NCBI RefSeq assembly: GCF_035046505.1 | Contig: NC_089821.1 | Span: 196,006,377 to 196,070,376 of the forward strand | Direction of reading: 5' to 3' | Origin: Tiliqua scincoides | Lineage: Eukaryota; Chordata; Lepidosauria; Squamata; Scincidae | Length of the DNA stretch: 64,000 bases | Part shown: piece by piece, positions 1 to 11,235 of the stretch | How positions within the stretch are numbered: the stretch's first letter is position 1 | Layout of the letters: every line of letters starts with the position of its first letter | The notes under the pieces: model-generated | Database searches by the model: none | Seen by the model: only the letters and a program-made list of their open reading frames with translations | What the model was told of the DNA's origin: nothing | Translations under genes and position numbers: made by a program

Positions 1-32
1 ACATTTTCTTGAAGTATACTTTCTTTAAACAG

Positions 33-3000
33 GTACTTGTACACTCTGGATTTTCCAGAGAGTCCAGTAATCAATCAGCCAGATCAAACACTGGAAATTC
101 TGATGAGCGAGCTTGACCCAGTAGTTATGGACCAGTTCTACATGAAAGACGGTGTTACTGCAAATGATGTCACTCGTGTAAGTTTGGAATTTCAACTCTA
201 AAGAAGAAAATGGGTCACTATAGTACTCTGGCTCGGAGTGTATAGCTTTGATTAGCCATAAACTTGCAAACCAAATTTTAGTAAATCATTGTCTCCTGAC
301 TTCAACTTATTATCACAAAATGGAAATAATTGGTTCTCAGATTCTGTAGAAATGGAGTTGCAGGGGTTTAAGAAGCAATTCATTCTCTGCAAGCCTGGAC
401 TATCTGCTTATCTGCTCAGTAAAGATCAGCTTGCATAACTGTGTTGGAGATGGCAAGTGAAGATATTAATACTGGTTTTTTCCTTGATTAAATAGCATTC
501 CTACCACAGAATATCAAAAAATAGTAAATGGCAGGGCCTTATTGAAGAAAACACTTTGTGTTGTGCTCTATTTTGTATTAGGGAGTATTCATGACTTAAA
601 TCAATCTCAAGGAAAAATCAAGAGAATAGTAAGATTTACCAGGGTAGAGCTGACTTAGTTAAGATTGCTGGATAAGCCTTTATTTGACATCATCCAAATA
701 AAAAATGAGTTTCAGCCATCATTGTTAACTTACTTTTAGATGTCCCAGTCAACAGTAGAGCAACTCAAACTGTATTCCTTCCCAAACTGTATTCCTTCGG
801 TAACTCTTTATGCAAACATGGTCTGATCATAGCTATAGAACTTGTTTTGGGAAATTCTAATTGGGAAATTGTTTCTCCAGTGAAGTGGTTCCCAACTTTT
901 AGGAGTCTGCAGACCACTGAGGCAAATGTTGGAATTGTTGTGGACCATGTGCAAACCCCCATCCCCACCATGCAAAAAATATCATTCAATTTGGTAGTCC
1001 CTAGGGGAGAGCGTTCAGCAAGACATTAGAAATGCCAGCTGTCCATTCACCGCCCTCTCTGGTGGTCCATGGGGAAGCATCTTGCCAAGTTAGTGTTCCT
1101 CTGCAGACTACCAGAAAGGGTGGAGAATGAACCCACCGTCAGCTGGCACTTCAGCAAACACTGGATGATCAGAGAAGGTGGAGAATGGAAAACCTACAGC
1201 CACAGCCAACACTTCAGTGGGCTGGGGGAATGCTCACTTGGCAACACACTGGAAGTGATCAAAGGTGATCATCCTTTTTTTTTCCTGTGACCTAATGGAC
1301 AACTTCTTAGGGTCTCACGAACCACCTGTGGTCCCCAGACCACAGACTGGGAACCTCTGCTCTAGTGTATAACACAAATCCAGGAAATAGCTATCTCTTT
1401 TTAAAAGTCTAAAAACTAATAACCCATACTCTAAAAAGTCTTGATTCCACTAAGAGTGGAGAAATAACTGGGTCATCAGAGGCATGAGACTCAACTGAAG
1501 CAATAAACACTGTTGATTCATACTAAACAGTCTTCTCATTACACAGTTAGTCCAATATGGCAGTACCTCCTTTGCTTTTTGTGGGAGACTGACAGCTAAA
1601 ACATTTACTGCATTGAGGGTTGTGCAACACTTACAGCACTGAGGTTATTATATAGACTATTAATACTAGATGCCTGGAATGCATCCCATTCGGTATCCTC
1701 TTACCAGTAAGTTTAGTATTTGCAGGGTCCTGTTCCTGGAACCCCTGTAGATGCCAAAATTGGTGAATGATGAAGTTTGCAGATTTGGGCACCTGAAATT
1801 CTCCAAACATGTCCAGAGCTGTGCTCCAGTCATGTCTAGAGGACCTTATGAGGGCCAGGGATGCCTCTCAGGGTTTCCGAGGCCTCCAGAAGCCTGAAAA
1901 TCATGACTTCTGGTTTTCTGCTGAAAACCGGAAGTCATGATTTTCAGCTTTCTGAGGGCCAGGGAGGCACAGCTCTTTTCATCTCCAGAGGGCACAGGTT
2001 AACGTGGGCCACCTGTAGTGGCATCTGTGTACTTTAAAGCAATCTGTGCTTTACATAGATGCGTTCTCTCAAGGAATGTGCAGTATAGAAATTGTCATTG
2101 AAGGAGGGAAAGTGGATTGAGACATGGGGTAACGTGTGATTGCGTCAGTGTACACAGACACAACACTTGAACTAAGGTATGGTGCCAAAGACTTCACTGA
2201 AAGTGGGTTCAGAAATCTCATCAAAAGGGAATTGAAGATTATGTGTATTGGTTTGTACCTTACCTTTTTCTTTACCCAAACAAGAACTTCCTAATGAAAC
2301 AGGAATATTTGTTTGTCTTTAGATGAGTGGAATTCGTGACCTGATAGCAGGTTCTGTCATTGATGCTACAATGTTCAATCCTTGTGGGTATTCAATGAAT
2401 GGGATGAAATCAGATGTGAGTACCATGTGTTTTACTCTATGTATAATGCTCAGTGCTGAAAATTATTAACATGTTTAAAATGCCTAACTCCCTTGTTGTG
2501 TGCGTTCTTTTTTTAGGGAACTTATTGGACTATTCACATCACTCCAGAACCAGAATTTTCATATGTTAGTTTTGAAACTAACATAGGCCAGACATCTTAT
2601 GATGACCTAGTTAGGAAGGTCATAGATATTTTTAAGCCAGGAAAATTTGTGACAACCCTCTTCGTTAACCAGGTAAAACATCTGCATTACTTTGGGTGTT
2701 GCTGTAGATAATACGTAGCTTATCTGTTTAGGATTTTTTCATCCTTGCCTGTATAAATTACCACACAGACACACACGGATAATTGCTTTAGAAACTTTTG
2801 ATTTTAAATACAGTATTTACAATCTTTTTTGTAAATCTACAAGGCTTTTTGAGATAGAGCTACATTAAAGCTGTGAAGCCAAAACTACTTCCACAGTGGG
2901 AAGGATTCTCAGTTGTATTCTCAGCCTCTAAGGCTTGGGCACAGTAGGTGCTGAATTTGGTGATGGTAGCAGATACTGCTATATTAGCCTTCTCCAGGAG

Positions 3001-3942
3001 TAGACCCAGCTTGGTAGCATTCGTGCTATTTTAGAGGATTCCAGAGATTCCTCCTTACTTTTCCAAAGGCTCAAACACTTTACATTTCAGATTTCTTTGT
3101 GTAATTGCTATTTAAGCTATATTAACCTGATGTCCATTACCATATTGCTGTTCACTATGGTCAGATGGTTAACTTTTTTGTGTGAGAATTCTGAGTAAAA
3201 GATTCAGTTATACCAGGTAAATTAGCAGAACAAGATTAGCAATATTAACAAACTAAAGGGGATAATTAGCCAGTCCCAGTCAGATATTGAAAAATCTGCA
3301 TATGCAACTTGGATTGGATCTCATTCTTTTGTCTAGATTTTACTTTATTATCCTAGCCACCAGAGTGACCACTCAGCACATAAGTCTGTTACAATAAATA
3401 ATTGTGTTGGTTTTCAGGATGGCAAAGAATCTATTTGCAATAATCTAACATGGCTACCCTTCTAAGGGCCCAGTCCTATCCAACTTTCCAGCTCTGATGC
3501 AGCTGTGCCAACAGGGTGTGTGCTACATCCTACAGCATGAGTGGGGGCAGTCACTAAGGCCTCCTCAAGGTAAGGAATTGTTTGTTTCATTACTTCATGG
3601 CTGCTTTGCAGCTGTATTGGTGTTGGAAAGTTGGGTAGGATTGGACCCTAAGTAATCTGTAAGTATATTCCAATACTTATAAGTAGTATTTCAAAAGTTT
3701 ACTATTGGTTTTATGCCAATAAAGGTGAAATGAATGAATGTTTACTATTGGAAATGAAAAAGATTCATTTGTTTTGAAGTTTGAGGAATGCTTTTGTTTT
3801 TTCCTAGAGCTCAAAATGTCGCACAGTGTTTTCTTCAGCCCAGAAGATTGAAGGTTTTAAGCGTTTAGATCGCCAGATTGCTCAATTTAATGACTACAAC
3901 TTCGTTTTTACCAGTTTTGCCAAGAATAAACAGCAGAGTTGA
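33..3942 (+). CDS. AMD1: S-adenosylmethionine decarboxylase proenzyme, C-terminal half (last four coding exons)
   Basis: AMD1 decarboxylates S-adenosylmethionine to supply aminopropyl groups for spermidine and spermine; it is a cytosolic pyruvoyl enzyme that cleaves itself. Visible exons are 33-177, 2323-2415, 2517-2672 and 3808-3942, each with AG/GT borders and a continuous frame; the first base of 33 completes a split Trp codon. Translation begins [18 protein letters not shown] and ends in SFAKNKQQS before TGA 3940-3942. In human numbering the conserved NPCGYS segment (Cys226, Ser229) and HITPE segment (His243, Glu247) are present; these residues are known to act in self-processing and catalysis. 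The self-cleavage Glu-Ser site and the N-terminal half lie upstream of the window. The intron 178-2322 holds a hAT element and a strong hairpin; the last intron holds a TAA-flanked MITE. Identification is near certain. Confidence 0.97.
883..1359. mobile_element. hAT-like nonautonomous DNA transposon in AMD1 intron
   Basis: The ends are inverted: aagtggttcccaactttt at the left and agactgggaacctctg at the right. The element is flanked by 8-bp duplications ctccagtg (875-882) and ctctagtg (1360-1367), 7 of 8 identical. There is no transposase frame. The 8-bp duplication and the CAGTGGTTCCCAAC-type end fit the hAT superfamily. Confidence 0.7.
1725..2010. repeat. Hairpin-bearing interspersed repeat in AMD1 intron
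   Basis: A unit of roughly 290 bp starting near gcagggtcctgttcctgg contains an almost perfect inverted repeat at 1896-1945. It resembles a short fold-back DNA element. The outer borders and family are uncertain. Confidence 0.4.
1896..1945. repeat. Near-perfect hairpin: 23-bp stems, 4-base loop
   Basis: Arms 1896-1918 and 1923-1945 are reverse complements with a single mismatch, which would be a G-U pair in RNA; the loop is tgct. An RNA from either strand would fold into one uninterrupted stem. Confidence 0.85.
3466..3648. mobile_element. TAA-flanked MITE with GGGCCCAATCCTATCC-type ends
   Basis: The left end gggcccagtcctatccaact matches the right end inverted (agttgggtaggattggaccc). Both sides are flanked by TAA (3463-3465 and 3649-3651). 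A 3-bp TWA duplication is typical of PIF/Harbinger elements, so this is called Harbinger-like; no transposase is present. Related copies lie at 12.35, 23.96 and 59.15 kb. Confidence 0.65.
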
Positions 3943-4317
3943 TTAAGAGAAATGAAGAAAAAGCGTAAAAAGATGTTGAATAGAGGAGGTGGTGGTGGTT
4001 GCTTTCTAGTGAATAATACAAGGGGCCATATTTTTCATATCCACCTCATAGTTGCAGAAAGCCCTAGATGTAATCATAGTATAATTTTCAATTGTATGCA
4101 TTACTATATCAAAAACTTAGATATATTGCATGAATGCTCTCTTCTGTGTTTAGGTATTCTCTTTCACTCTTGCTGTGAAACTGAAATGCATGTAGAAAAA
4201 TTTTACTGTATGAAACTTTACAACAGCTGTAAAAATTCAGATAGGATTACATGCAGTATCGTTTTTCTCCAGGTATCACCAAAAATTCTCCACAGACAAG
4301 GATTTCGTCCTCATTAG
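3943..4317 (+). CDS. AMD1: AMD1 in-frame stop-codon readthrough extension (124 codons)
   Basis: Directly after the AMD1 TGA the same frame stays open for 124 sense codons and closes at TAG 4315-4317. It begins LREMKKKRKKM, carries a short glycine run (RGGGGGC) and ends LHRQGFRPH. Vertebrate AMD1 is known to have a conserved readthrough tail of about this length; rare readthrough ribosomes stall near the second stop and form a queue that limits output per mRNA. The position, frame and length here agree with that. The frame could be open by chance in an AT-rich UTR, but 124 codons without a stop exactly in phase makes chance unlikely. Readthrough in this species is inferred. Confidence 0.7.
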   Translation, partial: LREMKKKRKKMLNRGGGGGCFLVNNTRGHIFHIHLIVAESPRCNHSIIFNCMHYYIKNLDILHECSLLCLGILFHSCCETEMHVEKFYCMKLYNSCKNSDRITCSIVFLQVSPKILHRQGFRPH

Positions 4318-5870
4318 AATTTCCCCTGGATCTACTTACCTGAAACAGTTGTTGCCCAACTTCTTCCCCCCATTTGATTGCTGTAACTTTAACACACCTC
4401 TGGAATTTAACCTAAATAAGTATAACTTCTCTGTTTATTCAAACTTGACTCTGCTAAAACTCAAGACTACTTACATGTGGTGGACCGCTTCATTTTTTTA
4501 AAAACCAAGGCTTGTAAAATTTTTCACTTTAGATCTATTTATCTTTCCAGAGCCCATTGAAATGAAAATATATGGGACTGAGTGGGAGTAGTTAATGCAT
4601 ATGCCTTTTACTTCTGGAAACTTGTTCCTCATCACGAAATTTATTTTGATTATCTTTAAACTTGGATTAGAACATGAACTGTTCTGTTTCATGTTAACTT
4701 TTTTCCAAAGTTACCCACAGCAACTGGTGGAAATTGAAATATAAGTGTGCAGCCCCACATGTGTCAGTATGGACTTAGCGGGTTCTGGACATTTCACAAA
4801 TTCCAGATACTGTTACAGCCTTTAGGAATCTAATCTCTTAAGTGCTTGGTGCTGCTTAATAGTAAAGGTAGGGAGATCTGGTAATAACAGTGAAATGCAA
4901 CTCAAACTACTGCTGCACAGAACTGCTAGTTGCAATTTTCTTACTGTGAAATACAATGGCTCAAAGGTTATGTCATTAATTCAAACACCCTAAGTCCTTC
5001 CACATCATAACCGGCATTCTGTGACATCATTGTGCATGTGATATTTAAGCTGAATTCTAACAATATTGTGACTTCATCTGTGTTTCTTAATGTGTGGTTC
5101 CTTTTACATGACATGGAAGGCACTTAGTGATTTGGCTGCAGCACAAAAGATCTGGGGAGTCTGGACACATTGAAGTAGAACACTGTATGGAAAACTTAAC
5201 AGTAAAGGCATGGAAATTGTCACTTCATGGGTATTGAGTTTTATGGATTCAAACTGTTGAGAAATGGTATGTTCTCATATGCTTAGAATACTGTGGGATT
5301 TCAGCTGTTGTACGACCAGCAAGTCTGTTACAAATTTGACACTCTTGTCCTTGCTATGTTTTTTGATTCTCTGAATATGACTATTTTGTTCCTTCTGTAT
5401 TTATAAACGAAGCACACTTTTTTAGTGTTTCTAAGCTACTAAACCTGCTTGGTTGGAAATCAAGTGGTTGGAACACTTTGACTTTGTTTTTAAACATTTT
5501 CTACCAAAATTATCATTTTACTTCTACTTAGCACCTTAATAGTTTGAGGTGCTTTAGAGTTTGAGGACCAATATTTGAAATGCTTTTTGTTTAAGTGCCC
5601 CTAGTGAATGGCACTACTTGTTGGCTTGAGGTCTGCTAGACTGAACATCCCTTTTCTGAGTAATATTGAAAATGCAGATTTGGGTAAATATAAGCCTTGG
5701 AAGAGAAAGTAAGCTCTTGATCGGGTATTGAACACAAGGGTGAGCAAAAGAGGGGGGTGATGTTTGGTGTTAAACTTCTCTCTGTGGTGTTAGACATGGA
5801 TAATTAATGTACAAAAAATATATCTGTACCAGAAATCATAATGCTTCAATAAAAGTTTGCTTTCTAAGCT
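4318..5870 (+). other. AMD1: AMD1 3' untranslated region
   Basis: AT-rich sequence without recognisable repeats runs from the second stop to a canonical AATAAA at 5848-5853, followed by a T-rich stretch. The length fits the long AMD1 3' UTR of other vertebrates. The exact cleavage point is not visible. Confidence 0.6.
5848..5853 (+). terminator. AMD1 polyadenylation signal AATAAA
   Basis: This is the first canonical hexamer downstream of the AMD1 stop codons. It is followed within about 20 bases by a T/G-rich run (agtttgctttct), as expected for cleavage and polyadenylation. Confidence 0.6.
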
Positions 5871-6282
5871 TTTACACTGAGTGAACATGTTGCTTACCCT
5901 AAGTGGGTCTCTGTACTCAAAAGATATTTTGAATAAAAGACCATTAAGCCTAGCAGGTTGAGTAAGTTGTCTACCTCAACCCAAAAGATCCTTGTTCTGC
6001 ATGTTATGGAACACACAAGTCAAATGTTAAACTGACACAGGAAGGTTAGGCAGACACAGGAAGATTAAGTCTGTTATAAACACTAATCCCATTAATTGGC
6101 TATCTGGTCTGCCTGGACTATTAATGTCTGCACTATTTTAATCAATGCAAAGAGCTAACAAGCCTGTTTTTAGAATGGTGATGTCTCTTAAGTTACAGCA
6201 TTCACAGGTACTCAAGTGTGTTGTACTACTCATAAGCATGATACCTGCATTCTTAAAAAGCTATAAATTTTCCTTTACCATG
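5871..6282. other. Spacer downstream of AMD1
   Basis: AT-rich sequence between the AMD1 poly(A) signal and the first repeat. No gene, RNA or recognisable repeat was seen. Confidence 0.5.
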
Positions 6283-6381
6283 AGGAGGCCTTTGCGACTC
6301 CTCCACCACTGCCACAGAATTCAGCATATGTCCTGTTGGCATGGCTGCATCAGCACTGGAAAGTTAAATAAAATTGGACCC
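6283..6381. mobile_element. Half copy of the GGGCCCAATCC MITE
   Basis: The segment matches the right half of the family, with gcatcagcactggaaagtta leading to attggaccc, followed by TTA. The left half is missing. Confidence 0.5.
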
Positions 6382-6384
6382 TTA

Positions 6385-7120
6385 GCCTGTTCACATAGGA
6401 AAGCTTTGTCTACAGTCAATCTACAAAATGTGACTTCTGGCTTTCTAGCTTTTAGCAGGAAATTGGGAGTGCCTGTGTTCTTAAGCTCAAATCTCTCCCA
6501 TGCTTTTGCTGGTCAGAACTGACCATAGCTAGCATCAAACTAATGTTTGCAACTGTAGTAAGAAGGGGTTTTTAGACTGGTTCTGAATCAAGTGTGGAAG
6601 AAACTTTGCATACAGGAAGGGATGGGAATCCTATGTATTAATACATGTGGCCCATCTCACAAAATTCCCAATGGAATGTTTGAGTAAATGTACACAAGAT
6701 ATGCTAAATCTTGTATTTAGCAGGTGCAGGCTTTTTCTTTGCATTATTTTTGATGTTTTGTTATACTGTAATTCACTTTTGTTTCTGCTGATCATGGGTA
6801 CTACAAACGACACTGAACCTGGGCCCACTGCCTATTAGAAATTGATTTTCAGTAAGGTCTTTAGATGCCTGCATGTATTTCAAGCATATCTTTACAAATT
6901 CTGCAGGAAAAAATTGTAAAATTACACTTGTCAGTAGCACAGTGGAGCAGCTGCACACAGTGGCTGTTGAACCATGTTCTAATCACCTTTCTGGTGCCAC
7001 TCCAAATTATGGCTAAAGTTGGAAGAACAAGGAATGTTCTATGTTTTGTGCAGCTGGGCTAATACACTCAATTTCAACTCATCAATATTTTGGTAAACGG
7101 AGGAAACAATCCCCATGTTC
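6385..7120. other. Spacer without recognised features
   Basis: No exon, RNA gene or clear repeat was recognised. Short frames on both strands overlap each other and show no conserved motif. Confidence 0.4.
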
Positions 7121-7128
7121 ATCTAAGC

Positions 7129-7558
7129 CAGGGGTGTCCAAAGTTTTTGGCAGGAGGGCCACATCATCTCTCTGATACTGTCGGGATGGGGAAAGAATTA
7201 ATTTACATTAAATTTGAATAAATTTATATATGTTTACATTAATATACTAGAGGTGGAACTTCTATGAATGAAGGTCTTGCAAATAAAAGGCCTTGCACAA
7301 AGCAAGGCTGGCCTTTTGCTGCTGCTACTGCATCACAGATGTGAAACAACAGGCAGCGGAGGAAACCCTCACCCCACAGCTCATGCAAGAGGTCAAACAG
7401 TCGCCCTCACGCTGAGAGCAGTTGCGTCAGGCCAGTGCAGTCTCCAACAAATCTCTGGAGGGCCAGAGGCTCATTGGACACTGGGGACTCCCTGAGGGCC
7501 ACATTGAGAGGCCTTGAGGGCCGCAAGTGGCCCCAGGGCCGAGGTTTGGGCACCCCTG
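7129..7558 (+). mobile_element. hAT-type element, CAGGGGTGTCCAAA family
   Basis: The ends are caggggtgtccaaag and tttgggcacccctg. The 8-bp duplication atctaagc is perfect at 7121-7128 and 7559-7566. The interior is shared with copies at 42.04 and 57.23 kb. It is nonautonomous; a 75-codon frame inside has no transposase similarity that I can see. Confidence 0.85.
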
Positions 7559-7623
7559 ATCTAAGCTGTAGAATCTTAAGAGTTCAAATGTAGTCAAAGC
7601 TGATAATTTTCCAGTCTAGAGGG

Positions 7624-7940
7624 CAGCGGTTCTCACACATTTAGCACTGGGACCTACTTTTTAGAATGAGAATCTGTCAGGACCCACTGAAAGTGATGTC
7701 ATGACCAGAAGTGACATCAAGCAAGAAAATTGTTAACAATCCTAGGCTGCAATTATCATTGTTCAAAGATTACATAGTAGCTTATTTAAAAGTATAAGTC
7801 TGAAACATTCCCCCCAAATGAAATCATATACCATGGTAGCATCGTCTAATAAAAAGAAAATATTGAAATGAGTGGGGACCCACCTGAAATTGGCTCACAA
7901 CCCACCTAGTGGGTCCCTACCCACAGTTTGAGAAACACTG
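7624..7940. mobile_element. hAT-type element, CAGTGGTTCTCAAACT family
   Basis: It starts cagcggttctcacacattta and ends agtttgagaaacactg, the paired ends of a family with five copies in the window. Flanks (ctagaggg and cagtaggg) are only a weak duplication, so the copy is old. Confidence 0.75.
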
Positions 7941-8637
7941 CAGTAGGGAGTCTAGTGTGGTGGCCCCTACTATATACATACTGGTTCACTGATTGCTTCT
8001 CTGGGGTAAAATAAGCATTGCACTTTGAGCTGGCAAGTTTCCACAGATCTTATATGCCTGAGTAAGAATTCATGGTTAAACGCAGAATATCAAAGCTAGA
8101 GAGTGTATTGGTCAGCACTCCACAATGTAGCACTATAACAACCAAACACATGTTCCAACATGGGAGTCTTCAACACTGATGGAGTGATCATAGAGTTATT
8201 GTGAAGATTCAAATACATATGTTCTTTTCAGAGGCCTTTACAAGTGGGAACTAAGACAAAATTTGCATCTCTACAACCCTAATGCTCACCTGGAGGTGTG
8301 CATTAGCTGGTAGACAGAGTTGTGTTTTTTTTTAACACTGGAAGCTTATACAATAGTTAATTATACAAAATGTCAGCTTATACAATAATTTTCTTCTGTT
8401 GGTAGTTTTTACATACAAAAGAAACTTAATAGCTCATTCTGCTCAAAAAGGATAGGCTGGGAACCTTAGTTCCCAGGAATCAGGGAGGATACGATTTTAA
8501 AAAATGAAATCCACTGATGTAATAAACAAAAGTTTTGGAAGTGACTTTAGATCACTACTGGACCTACTTTCTCTGCTACATAAGCAGTTAAAGCCAGATT
8601 AGGCAGGCCAATTTCCCCTTCCTTCCCCCACTCCCAC

Positions 8638-8929
8638 GGAGACCAGACATCCTCTTTTTCCAGGACATGTCTTTTTAAGTCCTGGAAAATAACTTAAATG
8701 TTCTTCTTTACCTTGTGTATGGGCCCCTGCATGCAGTACATAGTCTTCTTGTAATTCATAAATTATATGCAATGTAATATTTACATTTAATCAGCAATAT
8801 AGTGTTTAAAATTAACCACATGAAAGCAATATATGTGTTTTTAGCTTTTTCTGATCCTACATTTTTCTTGGATGTCCTACATTTTGGGGTGCTTGTCCTC
8901 TTTTGCGGTTATGACATCTGGTCACCCTG
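8638..8929. mobile_element. hAT-like element with CAGGGTGACCAGA-type ends
   Basis: The right end gacatctggtcaccctg is the inverse of the left end (ggagaccagacatcctcttt). A second copy at 10.24 kb shares the interior, including cttaaatgttc and catttttct..ggatgtcctac. No target duplication is clear. Confidence 0.55.
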
Positions 8930-9514
8930 TGCTTTCCTCCTCAGTATTATGCTGCTGGTTTAAGTTCAGTTGATACTTCAGCATCCCACAGCTTAGGGTA
9001 AGGAGTTACTGTGTATACCTAAGTCACATCAGGCCATTTTAGGGTTTTTTCCCATTTAATTTATAAACATCTAGTACTTCTATGATATTTAACATCTACT
9101 TATATAAGTATAACATCTACTTGTATAAGTTCCCTGAGTATATAGAAATCACTATATTGTCTGTGTGGTCCCATTACATATAGATACTGAATCAGCTGAG
9201 TTTGCTAATAAAACATAGATGATGATATTGTTGTTCAGTTTGTAATGCATTTTAACAAATGGAGCCTCCCCCCAACCTGTATAATCTAGCTGTGAAAGTA
9301 TTGTGAAATGCAAGTACTGTATTGTTCAATAAATACCAGAGATAAAAACAGAAAATACCTCCCCCCTATATCCACCATCTGAAACAAGCTGTAGCAAGAT
9401 TTGTAACAAGTTACAGATTTATAAAACTGTACTGCTTGGCAAGTTCACAAATTAAACTTCGCTCAGAACATTTTTTAAAAATCAAGTAGTAATTTTACTA
9501 ATTTGTCTCCTTCT
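8930..9514. other. Spacer without recognised features
   Basis: AT-rich. A short tandem duplication (catctact.atataagt) lies at about 9087-9130. No gene or repeat family was recognised. Confidence 0.4.
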
Positions 9515-9519
9515 AGTGG

Positions 9520-9606
9520 AAGAATACTGTGGGCCACTGTGAGATACAGGAAGCTGGACTAGATGGGCCTATGGCCTGATCCAGTGGGGCTGTTCTTATG
9601 TTCTTA
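9520..9606 (+). mobile_element. CR1 LINE 3' end fragment
   Basis: The diagnostic CR1 3' sequence gagatacaggaagctggact is followed by gatccagtggggctgttctt and the TTCTTATG-type terminal units. It is the same tail as the CR1 at 24.5-26.3 kb. Confidence 0.85.
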
Positions 9607-10237
9607 ATATGAAATAAATTGCCCAAATTCTGGGGTGGAGGAATTGAAGTCTCAGCAATTTTCAGATTTTTCAATTATTTTGCATCTAATTGAGTTGCAA
9701 TCAATGTTTTTAAGGGAAAAGTATTTTCTTAGCTGAAATATTACAGGTACCACCCAACCATTTGCTGGGTTAAGAATCTGTTCTTGTGATCCATTCTACC
9801 TAGGTAACTTGGCTATCATATTTTCTCTTCTGTCCTTTGCAGCTAATGAGTTCCTAAATGAGAAAAAATGCTTATTTCTGGTCATAATGTGCTTAATGAC
9901 ATCACTTCAGGCCATCTATGAATTTGACACCCCTGCTCTAAACAATTGGGGAGGGGAATCATCAGTAGATAACTCTGGTGACTGAATGTCAGTAAAAAAC
10001 AGAAAATAGAAATGGCAAGTTTGTCCTTACTATAAGAATGAGAATCACAGGTACTGTACAAAGCTGTGCTTTGTTTCACACTGCTTTTAGCAGAAAAGAA
10101 AGGTTGATTCTCATGATCATGCCAGTGTAGCAGCCACTGCTTGTGCTAGATTTCTCCTACTGATGTACTATGATGTCATGCAGTCCAATGGTATGGGCAG
10201 GAATCAGCATGCATTGGTATCAGGCATAGCACTAAGA
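9607..10237. other. Spacer without recognised features
   Basis: No exon, RNA or repeat was recognised in this stretch apart from simple AT-rich sequence. Confidence 0.4.
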
Positions 10238-10539
10238 CAGGGTGACCAGAGGTCCTGTTTTTCCAAGACATGTCCTCTTTCTTAGCCTTGTGTCCTGGGA
10301 AAAAAACTTAAATGTACTCCTTTTCCCTAGGAGTGGGCCACTGCAGGCAGTGCGTAGCCGCCTTATAATTAATAATATAGTTTTGAATTTAATAAGTAAT
10401 AGAGTGTTTAAATTAACCATATGAAATTAATATACAAGTGTTTTTAGCTTTTATTTTGTCATGGCCTACATTTTTCTAGGATGTCCTACAATTAGGGGGG
10501 ACCTTGTCCCCCCCAAGGTTATGACATCTGGTGGCACTG
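10238..10539. mobile_element. hAT-like element, second CAGGGTGACCAGA copy
   Basis: It begins cagggtgaccagaggtcctg and ends gacatctggtggcactg. The interior parallels the copy at 8.64 kb in the same orientation. Flanks do not show a convincing duplication. Confidence 0.6.
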
Positions 10540-10973
10540 CTTAACCCCTGCTAGAGTGGTACATTTAAAAATCAATGCACATAGAGCTACATATGTGAAA
10601 CTGGCCTGCACAGGAGTAAATGCGCAACCTCCAAGACACCCATGGAGAAGTGCAGTACCTTTAGGGAGGAGATACAACTGCACGAGTGTTGCGGTACTTG
10701 TGTGTATATGCTAAATACTCGTACATAGCTGGTATTTTAACAGCAACTGCCCCCCCCCCCATTAGAACACGAACTGGCCCACCCAGAGCCACTTTTGGAG
10801 TTGATGATTTAAGTCCCCTGGGACCAGCACCAGGGCTGCTGCTGCTTAGATGGCATGGTGTAGAGAACACTCTGCACTCGCTCAGAAACACTCTCTCCTT
10901 CTTGACCCCTGGCTCTAATCCGGCGACTGCTGCAGACACCATGAGATGAGGGAGCAGAGAAGCCAGCTAACAG

Positions 10974-11061
10974 CACAGTCCTCCGCCTGCCTGCTCAGAA
11001 GCAAGTCCCACTCTAGTCAACGGGCTTGCTCCCGTGTAAGCGTGGACAGGATTCAGCCTCG
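10974..11061 (+). repeat. Degenerate palindromic MITE upstream of GTF3C6
   Basis: ctgctcagaagcaagtccca followed by gggcttgctcccgtgtaagc and aggattcagcc is a diverged copy of the ~85-bp palindromic repeat. It sits about 130 bp before the promoter motifs. Confidence 0.55.
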
Positions 11062-11149
11062 GAAGCTCCAGCCTCAGCCGGCGCCTCCCAGTCCCTGGAG
11101 CTCAGCAGGCGGAAAGCGCCTTCCGTGGCCACCAGGGCCTGCGAAGCCT

Positions 11150-11235
11150 CCCCGGGCCGCTCGCGAAGGGCTCTCCCGGCGCAGCTTAAGATGGCGGCGA
11201 GGGGATCACGTGAGGGCCGCTGAGGCGCTGCTGGC
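11150..11235 (+). promoter_or_regulatory. GTF3C6: GTF3C6 GC-rich promoter / 5' UTR with YY1 and E-box motifs
   Basis: The sequence is GC- and CpG-rich with no TATA box. AAGATGGCGGCG at 11188-11199 matches the YY1 element common at TATA-less promoters, and CACGTG at 11207-11212 is a MYC/USF E-box. A 10-codon upstream frame (ATG 11191 to TGA 11223) overlaps both motifs if transcription starts upstream of it. The transcription start is not visible. Confidence 0.6.

Noticed and set aside
7268-7495. 75-codon frame in a hAT element, similar frames at 42.2 and 57.2 kb
   Set aside because: It recurs because the elements are copies of each other; there is no transposase motif and the frames differ between copies.
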